From JBBWZH01 sp035544115 (GTDB taxonomy: Bacteria; Actinomycetota; Actinomycetes; Mycobacteriales; CADCTP01), in the NCBI GenBank assembly GCA_963714145.1, contig OY970235.1, positions 1,798,001 to 1,862,000 of the forward strand: a stretch of DNA of 64,000 bases. Reading direction: 5' to 3'. The position numbers and the translations under genes were made by a program. Under the pieces are notes generated by a model, which saw only the letters and a program-made list of their open reading frames with translations, ran no database searches and was not told the origin of the DNA. Below, piece after piece: positions 43,652-53,400 of this stretch (position 1 is the stretch's first letter; each line of letters begins with the position of its first letter).

Positions 43652-44137
43652 CTACAGGTAGCGGGTGAGGGCGACGACGGGTATGCGGCTGCCGTTGATC
43701 ACTTCGACCTGCTCGCCGACCGGGGTGAAGCCGCGGGAGTCGTAGAACAGCAGGGCGGTGTCGTTGGTCAGCTCGGTGCGTACGCTCAGCCGGCGGAAGC
43801 CGTCCTGGCGGGCGGAGCTGGCAACCAGCTCCAGCAGCCGGCTACCGATCCCGTGACCGGTGTGGGCCGGCAGGACGGCGATCCCGGCCAGCTCGAGGTG
43901 GTCCCGGTCGATCTTCGAGGTCGCGGCGAAGCCGACCACGGCGGGCCCCACAGCGGCGACGAACATCCGCCGGCCCGGCTGTCCCATCCGGCTGCGCAGC
44001 GCGGCCGGTGACCGGACCGCCGCGATGCTCTCGGCGGTGGCGCCGGCGAACCCCGGCGCGTCCGGACCGCCGTGCGCCCACACCGCGGCGAAGAACGCCG
44101 AGAGCGATTCGGCATCGGCCGGCCCCGCCTCGCGCAC
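43652..44137 (-). CDS. GNAT-family N-acetyltransferase
   Basis: 161 residues if GTG 44137 is used. The frame stays open to TTG 44206, but the extra residues are Gly/Ser-rich and the domain starts VREAGPADAESLSAFFAAV. Acetyl-CoA binding motif A: ELAGIAVLPAHTGHGIGSRL (Q/RxxGxG/A variant HTGHGIG), then motif B LSVRTELTNDTALLFYDSRG. The substrate (protein N-terminus, amino sugar or antibiotic) is unknown. Confidence 0.8.
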   Translation of the reverse strand: MREAGPADAESLSAFFAAVWAHGGPDAPGFAGATAESIAAVRSPAALRSRMGQPGRRMFVAAVGPAVVGFAATSKIDRDHLELAGIAVLPAHTGHGIGSRLLELVASSARQDGFRRLSVRTELTNDTALLFYDSRGFTPVGEQVEVINGSRIPVVALTRYL

Positions 44138-44298
44138 CTCACCCGATCCAGCCCCACCCGATCCAGCCACGCCGCCGACTCTGGCCCGCCGCCACCGCCC
44201 TGACAACGCGTCGTGCCATCCGACCTGCCGTCGACTGCTCGTCGAGGCGGGCCGTCGAGCCAGCTACGACCGCAAGTCGTCGTCGGTCGCCGGACCGG

Positions 44299-44862
44299 TC
44301 ACTGCTGCATGATCCAGATCGGCAGGGGATCGGTGACGGTCTGCACGACCTGCCAGCCGGCGCGGCGGTACACCTCGACGTTGGCCGGGTTGCTGGTCTC
44401 CAGGACCGCGGGCAGGCCGTCGGCAGCGGCGCGGTGCAGCCCGGCGCTCATGACAGCGTGTCCCCACCGACGGCCGCCGCTGTCCGGGTGAGTGCCCAGG
44501 ACACCGAGGTACCAGAACGGGGAGGTTGGTAGGGCGGCGTGCACGGCCCGGTCGTAGACCCGGCGGCGAGCGAGCGCGTCGGCGGGCAGTTGAGCGCAGA
44601 GGTCGTCGTCCGAGGACGCGTCCGTGGCTGTGGGAGGTTCCCAGATGGCGGTCGATGCGCCGCGCTCGATCGTCCAGATCGTCCCCTTCGGCACCCGCTT
44701 GTCGAAGAGGTGCCCGAAGAAGGCGGTCGCGTACTGGGCGTAGGTCCCCTCGTCAGGGAAGAGATACCGCAGGGCGGGGTCCTTGCGGAACGCGGCAACC
44801 AGGGAGTCGACGACCGGTGCGCGATCCGCCGGGGTCGCAACAGTGATTTCGGGAAGCGGCAC
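44299..44862 (-). CDS. GNAT-family N-acetyltransferase
   Basis: 187 residues, GTG 44862. Divergent GNAT of the puromycin-acetyltransferase-like group: VVDSLVAAFRKDPALRYLFP, FWYLGVLGTHPDSGGRRWGH (acetyl-CoA loop, GxxRWGHAV) and AVLETSNPANVEVYRRAGWQV. Substrate unknown. It precedes the other GNAT gene on the same strand by about 160 bp; sequence similarity between the two is low, so they are not recent duplicates. Confidence 0.86.
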   Translation of the reverse strand: MPLPEITVATPADRAPVVDSLVAAFRKDPALRYLFPDEGTYAQYATAFFGHLFDKRVPKGTIWTIERGASTAIWEPPTATDASSDDDLCAQLPADALARRRVYDRAVHAALPTSPFWYLGVLGTHPDSGGRRWGHAVMSAGLHRAAADGLPAVLETSNPANVEVYRRAGWQVVQTVTDPLPIWIMQQ

Positions 44863-45115
44863 AGCCTCGGACCGTAGCCGCTCCGCCGGATGATCGGCTC
44901 AGCCAACCGGCAGGTCCGGACGCGGCGTGCGGACGGCCCGGGCGACGGGGCCGCGCGCCACGGATGGGTCGGCGGCGCTGCCGAGGGCCCCGCGCACGCC
45001 CTGGCGGACGGCAGTCGGGCGATCCGCCTGCTGCCCGTGGAGCTGGGGCCGGGGTGAGGTCGTGCGAGGTGGGTCAGGAGCCGAGATGGCCGGTGCCGGC
45101 CGGAGGAACCACGCC

Positions 45116-46405
45116 TCAGCCGTCGGTCGACGAGCGGGTCTTCTTCCTATCGCGCTCGTCGTCGTCCAGCTTGTCCTTGTGCTTGAGTCGGCCGGTCGAC
45201 GAGTCGTCGGTTGCCATCGGCACGAGTGACGGCTCGTTGCCGGTTGCCTCGTCCGGTGCGGGTTGCCGCGGCGCCGGCAGTTGCACGACCGGCGGCGGTT
45301 CCGCCGCGGCCTGCGGCTGCGGCGCGGCAGGTGGTTGCGCTGGTGGGGGCAGATCCCGCGACGACTCCGGTCCGGCAGCGGCTGGTGTCGGGAGCTGTGG
45401 TGTCGGGGCCTGCGGCGTCGGCGCCGCGGTGTCCTCGGCACCGGTGGCGGTGGTCGTTGTCGTCGTGGTGGTCGTCGTGTTGCTGTTCGTCTCGCCGGGG
45501 AGCAGCGAGTTGTTGTCGGCTGTGGACAGCGTCGCGGTCGGCGGAAGGCCTGCCGGCAGTTCGGCCAGGGTCGGGCGGTAGGTGATCAGTTCGTTCTGCG
45601 GGGTTATCCCGTCCCTGCGCAGCTTGTCCCGCTGTTCCTGGCTGACCTCCTGGTTCGTCACCAGATACTGGCCACGCGGAAGCGTCGCCACCGTGGTGCC
45701 CTCGACAGCTTCGGCTCCGGTGCGCGCATAGGCGGTGTCAAGGAAGTCGGTCCAGCCGTGGAAGGTGAGCCGGTGCTGCTCGGCGAGCAGTCGGCTCTGC
45801 AGCACCCGTGGATCGGCCCGCCGCTGTTCAGTGCCGCCGATGGGATCCAGCTTGTACAGCGAGGTCCGGTTGTTCACCGCCTCGAGCGTGACGGTGTCGT
45901 CGGCGTGCAGCGTCCACTGTGCTTCGCCAGCGGCCAGCGCGTTGATCCGCTGCGCGGATGTGTGCGAGCCGCTGCCCGCCCCCCAGCCGCCCGGCTCGTT
46001 GGTGAGGAACAGCCACAGCTCGTCGCGGCTGCCGGCCTCGAACGGCTGCACGAACGCGTTCACGTAAGGGCCGCCGACCTTGACCTTGCTCAGCAGGGCG
46101 GGCCAGCTGCTGTTGCGATCGAGCCGCCATCCTCCGTCGTGCGGCCGGATCACGATGCTGAAGCGCTTCGCGATGTGCCAGATCGACTCGACCGTCTTGG
46201 CTGTCGAGCCGCGCGCTGGGATCGGCTCGGGGTTGACGCGCTGCACGGTCGGCCGGTGGGCCCGCACGAGCTGACCGGCCACCGCGTTACCCGCCGTCTG
46301 CTGTAGCCGCAGCAGGCCGAGCACGTCACCGGGTGGGCGAGAGGCGGGCACGGGTCTGGGGCGGCTGTCCGCCGCGGCATCCCGTTCCGTCCAGGCTCGA
46401 CGCAC
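45116..46405 (-). CDS. AGN-tag protein with poly-Thr and Pro-rich linker, putative secreted effector
   Basis: 429 residues from GTG 46405 (AGAGGGGGC upstream; the frame is open to 46522). Residues 29-46 (LGLLRLQQTAGNAVAGQL) match the tag found on the DUF4157 protein at 15939 and common on eCIS-associated proteins, but no DUF4157 domain follows. A globular region of about 230 residues (WHIAKRFSIVIRPHDGGWRL, YVNAFVQPFEAGSRDELWLF, NNRTSLYKLDPIGGTEQRR) is unassigned. The tail has ten Thr in a row, Pro/Ala/Gln-rich linker, and ends in a highly charged segment (LKHKDKLDDDERDRKKTRSS). It is divergent from the sigma gene at 46714, suggesting a shared regulatory region. Confidence 0.62.
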   Translation of the reverse strand: MRRAWTERDAAADSRPRPVPASRPPGDVLGLLRLQQTAGNAVAGQLVRAHRPTVQRVNPEPIPARGSTAKTVESIWHIAKRFSIVIRPHDGGWRLDRNSSWPALLSKVKVGGPYVNAFVQPFEAGSRDELWLFLTNEPGGWGAGSGSHTSAQRINALAAGEAQWTLHADDTVTLEAVNNRTSLYKLDPIGGTEQRRADPRVLQSRLLAEQHRLTFHGWTDFLDTAYARTGAEAVEGTTVATLPRGQYLVTNQEVSQEQRDKLRRDGITPQNELITYRPTLAELPAGLPPTATLSTADNNSLLPGETNSNTTTTTTTTTTATGAEDTAAPTPQAPTPQLPTPAAAGPESSRDLPPPAQPPAAPQPQAAAEPPPVVQLPAPRQPAPDEATGNEPSLVPMATDDSSTGRLKHKDKLDDDERDRKKTRSSTDG

Positions 46406-46713
46406 GCCTGCCCCCTCTGGCACGTCCGTCGAGCTTCCCGGCAATCCCACCCGCACGCGCGATCCGCCCGGCCAGTCAACGGGGTAACAACGGTGCACCA
46501 CCGGTCGGGCAGCCACGGGCACCGGCCGGGTCTCCGGCGTCCGTCCAGTTGGGCCGGCGCACGGCTATTTCGGTGAGCTCACGGATGTGGTCGGTGGGTC
46601 GCGGACCTCAGGCTGGGACACCAGACAGGACGGTCAGCGCTCCCGAGGCGTCGACCGCACCGCTCCCCGGGCGGTCACGACGCGGCTCACTAGCAGACAA
46701 GGAATGTCACGAC

Positions 46714-47265
46714 ATGGCGCCACTAGTGTTGGACAGCGAAGCCCAGCCGACGACCGGCGGTGACGCCGACGCCTTCCTCAGAACGCTCTACTCAGAGCAC
46801 TCCACCAGCCTCCTCGCCTATGTCGGCCGGATGGTGTCGGATCAGCAACTGGCCGAGGACGTCGTCCAGGAGACGATGCTGCGGGCGTGGCGCAAATCCG
46901 CCACGCTGGACCCCGACCGCGGCTCGATCGGAGGATGGCTGATCCGGGTCGCGCGGAACATCGCGATCGACCGCATGCGTGCCAGGCGGTGCCGTCCACC
47001 GGAGGTCGACGAGACGCACACCGACGCGGCAACCTGGAGCGTGAGCGACCACGCCGCTCGGACGGTCGAGTCGGTCTTCGTCAGCCAGGCGCTGCAGACA
47101 CTGAGCCCCGCCCACCGCGCCGTGCTGCAGCAGGTGTACTTCGCCGACCGGACCTGCGCCGAGGCCGCCGTGGTGCTCGGCATCCCGGTCGGTACGGTCA
47201 AATCCCGGATCTACTACGCGCTGCGTCAGCTGCGGGTGGCGATCGAGGCCGAGCAGGCCGGCTGA
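46714..47265 (+). CDS. ECF-family sigma factor preceding the giant gene
   Basis: 183 residues, ATG 46714 with AAGGA upstream; earlier frame extension is not protein-like. Region 2: LRTLYSEHSTSLLAYVGRMV, QQLAEDVVQETMLRAWRKSA and GGWLIRVARNIAIDRMRARR. Region 4: LSPAHRAVLQQVYFADRTCA, EAAVVLGIPVGTVKSRIYYA. Typical of the SigK/SigL-like ECF group. No anti-sigma gene follows; instead the giant CpnT-like gene starts 143 bp downstream in the same direction, and a tagged protein gene is divergent. A dedicated regulator of these is plausible but unproven. Confidence 0.85.
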   Translation: MAPLVLDSEAQPTTGGDADAFLRTLYSEHSTSLLAYVGRMVSDQQLAEDVVQETMLRAWRKSATLDPDRGSIGGWLIRVARNIAIDRMRARRCRPPEVDETHTDAATWSVSDHAARTVESVFVSQALQTLSPAHRAVLQQVYFADRTCAEAAVVLGIPVGTVKSRIYYALRQLRVAIEAEQAG

Positions 47266-47408
47266 ACCGCGACGCAGTGCACCGGAGTGAACTGGCCGGT
47301 GGCGCGGCCCCGTAGAACCGTCATGGTCGTCGTGGCGGCCGGCGTCGGCGCCGGTGCGGTGAGGGAAGACGTCGCGTTTGGCGCTCCGCGCAGCGAACCG
47401 GAGACACA

Positions 47409-50400
47409 GTGAGTATCAACCTGCCGCCGGTGCTGATCCCGCTGTTCCTGGTGGTGACGGGCTCCGAGTGGGAGAACCTGCCGACCGATGACATGCGCAC
47501 CGGCGCCGGTGACCTGCACCGGGTCGGCGACGACCTCGAGCACAACGTGGCGCCGGAGATCTCGCTGGCGGTGCGGAATGTACGGCTGGGGATCGCGGGG
47601 CAGGCGGACGCGGCGTTCGCCGACACCATGGCGCCGTACACGGAGCAGGACCCGCAGTACCTGCTCGCCGCGGCGGAGCAGTACCGGACGCTGGCGGTCT
47701 TCCTGAACGACGGGGCCACCCAGGTCGAGTACGTCCAGATCATGATCTTCCTGCAGTTGGCGCTGCTGCTGATCCAGATCGCCTGGGCGTACGCCAACGC
47801 CGCCTGGACGGTCGGCGGGAGCCTGGTCTGGCTGGCCGCGCAGTTCGAGATCACCCGGGTGCTGACCACGAGCTGGTTGGGCCAGTTGATCCTGCACATC
47901 CTGGCGGCGACGGCAGTGTCGACCGCCATGATGGTGGCCCTGGACCGGGTCGCCCAGTTCATCCAGAAGGACATCCTGCACACCCGCGACCACTACGACT
48001 CGTCGCTGACGGAGCAGGCCGCGGTCGGCGGGGCCATCGGCGGGGCGCTGGCGGTGCCGTTCGCGAAGCTGGGGCGGCTCGGCGGTGAGCTCCTGGACGG
48101 GGCGCTGCAGAAGACGGTCGGCAAGCTCGGCGCGCTGTCCGGGCCGGCCCTGACGAAGGCGGCCACGGTGACCGCGGACCTGGTCGCCTCCGGGCTGCAT
48201 GGCACGTTCACCGGCGGGTTGTTCTCCGCGAGCCAGGGGCAGGGGTTCGTCCTCCGCCCGACCGACTTCGCCGCCGGCGTGCTCGGCAGCGCGACCCCCC
48301 TGCTGGGCGACGGGCTGCAGGGGTTCATGGGCAGGTCGCTCGAACCGCCGGTCGGCGGCGGCGTTCCGCACCTACCCGGGATGGCCGAGGTGCGGCCGCT
48401 GGACGACGTTCAGCTTGGCGCGGACGGCCTGAAGGTGGACGAGCTCGGCGCGGACCTGGCGGTGCCGACCAGCGTGGACCGGCCGCTGGCAGTTCCGCCG
48501 GAGCCTGCGGCGGCGCGCGGGACGGAGCTGACCGACGGACCGCCGCCGGCGTACGCGCCGGCGAGCGAACCTCCGCCGGCGGCGACGAAGCGGGCACCGG
48601 TCGAGCAGTCGGCGGACCGGCCGGTTGCGGACGCGCCGGGGACGCAGCCTGGTCCGGCGGAGGTGCGGGGGAGCGAGTCGCGGCCGGCGGCCGGGGCGGA
48701 CGGTGTGCCGTCGTCGGCGGCGAGCCGGGCGCCGGTCGAGCAGCCGGTGGATCGGCCGGTTGTGGAGGTGCCGGGGGCTCAGCCTGGTCCGGCGGAGGCG
48801 CCTGCGGCGGCGGGGCGGGCGTCGGTCGAGCAGGTGGCGGATCGGCCGGCTGCGGTGGCGCCGCGGTCGCCGGCCGGGTCGGGCGAGGCGCAGGTGCGGG
48901 GCAGTGAAACGCAGCCAGCGGCCGCGAGGCGGGCGTCGGTCGAGCAGCCGGCCGACCGGCCGGCAGCGGTGGCGCCGCGGTCGCCGGCGGGGCCGGGCGA
49001 GGCGCCGGCGCAGGTGCGGGGGAGTGAAACGCAGCCTGCGGCGGCGGGGCGGGCGCCGGTCGAGCAGGTGGCGGATCGGCCGGCTGCGGTGGCGCCGCGG
49101 TCGCAGGCCGGGCTGGGGGAAGTGCGGGCCGGTGAACCGCAGCCTGCGGCGGCTGGGCGGGCGCCGGTCGAGCAGCCGACCGACCGGCCGGCAGCGGCGC
49201 CGCGGTCGCAGGCCAGGCTGGGGGAGGTGCGGGGCAGTGAACCGCAGCCTGCAGCGGCGGCGCGGGGGCCGGTCGAGCAGTCGGCGGATCGGCCGGTTGC
49301 GGCGGCGCCGCGGTCGCAGCCCGGTCCGGCTGAGATGCCGGTGGAGGCGCGGGGGAGTGCGTCGCAGCCGGCAACGGCGGGGGCGCCGGCCCGGACGCCG
49401 GTCGCAGAGCCGGGGGATCGGCCGGCTGCGGACGTGCCGCGGTCGCCGACCGGGCGGACCGACGGGTCGCTGCCGGCGGAGCGACGGCCGGCACCCGGGG
49501 AGGGCCCGGCCCGGCCGGCGGACCGACCGGCCACGAGCGTGCCGAACGACCGCGTGCAGGACGGTCGGCCTGCCGAGCAGGGCAGGACCGCGTCCGCAGA
49601 GGTGCCGGCCGGCGGCTCGCGGTCGGCGGAGCCGGGCAGGTCGACCGCCGCGCCGGCGCGGCAGGTGACGGACCGGCCGGACACGGCTGCGCCGGCGGTC
49701 GGCGGCGACCGGCCCACTGCCGGGGACGACGCGGTGTCCGAGGTGACGGCGGCCGGGGACGAGGCGGTGTCCGAGGTGACCGCGGTCGGGGACGACGCGG
49801 CGTCCTCGATCACCCTGGTAGGGGAGGAGGGAACGCGGGCGGCGACCGTGGCGGGGGAGGACGGTCCGGCCCTGGCGTGGCAGGCCGACCAGGAGCGGAT
49901 CACGCACGAGTACTCGCACCGGCTGCTGGCCGCGGAGCGCCGCGGCCAGGCCGTGGCGGCGGTGCGGGAGGAGGCCGGCTCGGCGGTCAACAACGGCCTG
50001 CTCTCGTTCAACGAGGCGCGGAACCGGCCGCTGTCCGACGCCGAGGTGGCCGCGGCCGGCGAGGCGGTGCTGGGCCGGCTCGACCACGAGGTCACGATGG
50101 CGATCGGGGACGGCCGTGACCTGGTGGGCGCGCGGCAGCCGGGAGCGGTCCGTGAGTTGGAGTCGCGGCTGCGGGCGTGGCGGGACGCGTTGCCGGAGCT
50201 GGTGCAGACCGAGCTGTCCCGGCACTACGGCACCGACGAGATCCGGCAGGCGTTCGACCGGCAGCTGGCGGAGGTGAACCGGCCGCGCCAGGAGCTGCTG
50301 GGCAGCGCCGATCCGGGCGTCTCGGACTGGGTGCGGGAGCGTGCCTACCAGGACTTCTCCAAGCAGGTGAACGCGGCGTGGCGGGACGCGACGGGGGCGG

Positions 50401-53400
50401 TCCCGGACGGTCCGGAGCGGGTGCGGGAGGGCGCACCGTGGGACGAGCTGCTGACCGGGGAGGCCCGCGGGGTGCCGCGGCTGCTGGAGCGCTACCAGCG
50501 GGACGAGCTCGTCGATCAGCAGATCGGGGCGGAGTTCGACGCCGTATGGCGAGGGCACGACTTCGCCGGCCGGGGCTTCGAGTCCGGAGCGGCTCCGGAG
50601 ACCGAGGTGCGGTTCGTCGTCCGTCGCGGCCAGCTGTCCGCCTACGGCGGTGGCCGGCCGGAGCCGGCTGAGACCGGCGCCGCCAGCAGGGACTTCCAGC
50701 CGGAGCAGCCGCTGCCGCCGGACGTGGTGGCGGTACGGACGAAGGCGGAGGCCCTGTTCCGGTCCCGACTGGTCGACGACTGGCACGCGCGGTTCGATGG
50801 CCGACCGGAGGGCGGGGACTTCGTCGAGTCGTTCGGCGAGCACCTGAGCGTCGCGGACGGGCTGATCGACCACGTCGCGGCCCGCGAGCAGGCCGTGCAC
50901 GAGGCGTGGCCGAGGCTGGCGGACGACTTCTCCCGGTGGAGCCTGGGCGGCGGTGAGATGTCGCGCGGGGATTTCGAGCGGGTGCAGGAGGAGTTCGCCG
51001 ACCGGCTGCGCGGCGAGTACGACGCGGCGCACCTGGGCCCGGGCAGCCGGCCGGCGGAGTCCGGTCCGCAGTGGCCGGCCGGCCCGGAGGCGGACTTCCG
51101 GATGCGGCTGGAGATGGCCGCGGCGGGCCTGCCCGACCGGTTCGACCTGGAGGCCGGCATGTCCGGCGCGCTGCGCGACGGCGGCCGCCGGTTTGAGGCG
51201 CTGTACACCGAGGCCGGCGTCGAGGTCGCCGAGAATGTCGTCGCCGGTCTCGGGCAGCGGTTCCGCCGCGACTGGGGGACCGCGTATCACGAGGCGCACC
51301 GGTCCCAGTGGGCGGAGATCGAGGACCTGCAGGGCTGGTTCGAGCAGGAGGCGGGGGCCGACAACTGGTTCGACTTCGGCCGGCAGGAGCAGCGGTCGTC
51401 GGACGAGGTGCCGCCGCCGGTCGCCCGGGCGCGGCTGCGCGAGCTGTGGCGGTCGCTCATGGACCGGGAGGCCACCGCCGGGGCCGATGTCGCGCCCGCC
51501 GGCGCGAGCCTCCAGGCGCCCGAGTCGAGCATGGCAGTACAGCCGGCGGACCGTCCGCAACTGCGGGAACACGAGCCACTGTCCACATCGGACGACGTCC
51601 GGCCGGCAACGCTGGAGACGAGGTACCGGTCCCGGCTGAACTACGAGAACCAGCTCGGGTCGGCGGTCAACGACGGCGAGCGGGCGTTCACCCGGACCGT
51701 CGACGCGTTGCGGGCCGACGGAGCCGAGATCCCCGTGGCGGCCGCCGACGCGGCGCGCGGCGAGTTCCTGCAGCGGGTGCGGACCGCGGCCGGCGAGGCA
51801 CTGCGCCCGCTCGCGACCGGCCAGCCGGGCGCGCCACTCGCCGCCGCGTGGCAGGACTGGCGGCAGCGCAGCGCGGACCTGCTGACCACGGTGCCGGATC
51901 TGCTCACTGAGCACAGTAGACAGTCCGCGGCGCTGGCTGCGGCGAACGACCGGTTCGATGCCGCCGTACACGCGTACAACGCCGGGCACGACACCGCGCT
52001 GCCCGCAGCGGTCGCCGACGAGGTACGGGCCAGGTTCACCCAGCGCGCCACATCGGCCTACGGGACCGCGGAGTGGGACACGATGGCCGATCGCATCGGC
52101 CCGATGTTCCGCGCCGAGGCCGAACTGCGGCAGGGGCTGCGGGACGCGGCCGGCCGGCTGCTCGTCCGGCCGGACCCGACCGCCGACCCGGCCGGCGTGC
52201 TGGCCCACGCACAGGCCCAGTCCTGGCAGCAGTTCGAGACGACCTACCGCGCCGAGTTCCACCGCCGGCTCGGGATGTGGCTGTCCGACCCGGACACCTC
52301 CCCGGCGTGGCTGGAGCGCCGGACCGCCGACTGGCAGACGGTGGGACCCGAGCTGGTCCGCGCCCAGCTGGCCCGGACCAACCTGCTGGCAACCGGTTGG
52401 GCGGACGCGAGCGAGCAGTTCGACGCGGCCGCGGCGGCCTGGCAGGCCGCGCAGCCGGCCGACCAGCGGCTGCCCGAACAGAGCCTGCTGGCCGCACGCG
52501 TCCGGGTTCAGGCGACCGTGGCCGGGCTGCACCGGCAGGTCTGGGGCAACGACACCGCGTTCGACCACGGCTTGCTCGCCCAGGGCAGCTGGCAGCGGGG
52601 CCTGCAATCGCTGACCGAGGGCATCCCCGGCGGCCTGGAGATCCGCCGGCACCTCGACACCGGCCTGCGCCAGGCCGACGCGGCGCTGGCCGAGAACGTC
52701 CGGGACAGGCAGGCCGGCGGGCTGCCGGACGAGACCGTCGCCCGCCTCCGGCGGCAGGTCCACGACGAGCTACAGGCCGGGGCCGAGCGGACCTGGGCGC
52801 ACCTGCGCAACCCGCACGACCGGTCGCCCGGCGCGGACGCCGGTGCGACGTGGAGCCGGCTGCAGCGGCAACTGATCGACGCGCTGCCGACCCGGATCGA
52901 GCAGGAGTCGGCGCTGCTGCGCGAGCTGGCCCGGGCCGCGGCCGACTACCAGCGCCTGGCCGCGGACAGCGGTAGCGCGCTCCCGGCCGAAACCAGCGCC
53001 CGGCTGGCGGACGAGTACCGCGCCCACCGGCTCGCCGACCACCTCGCCCGCCACCCGGTCGACCACATCGCCGACGCCACCGCCTGGCTCGCGGCCGAAC
53101 AGGCGCACGAGAACACCTTCGGCGTCCGCCTGGGCTGGGCCACCCTGCTCCAGCAGTACCGCGACCACCGCGACCAGCAGGCGCCAGAGGCGACGGCGCG
53201 GGACCTGCCGGCCGTCGAGGTCGCCCTGCGGCTGCGGCTACGCACCGGCGCCGGCACCGAGACCACCATCGCCGCGCTCGTCGACCCCGCCACCGGGCGG
53301 ACGTTCCTCGCCGTCGACGAGGGCCGGCCAGGGCGCGAACTCCGCCAATCGGTGCTGCCCGGCGTCGACGGCACCTACCTTCGGCTGCTCGGCCAGGGCC

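Noticed and set aside
45440..45490. Trinucleotide run resembling a microsatellite
   Set aside because: It encodes the poly-Thr segment of the tagged protein with mixed ACN codons, so it is a coding homopolymer rather than a slippage array.
48372..52763. A 1463-codon open frame on the minus strand
   Set aside because: It is the antisense shadow of the giant plus-strand gene: Arg/Pro/His-rich with no domain, and the plus frame has recognisable domains and repeats.
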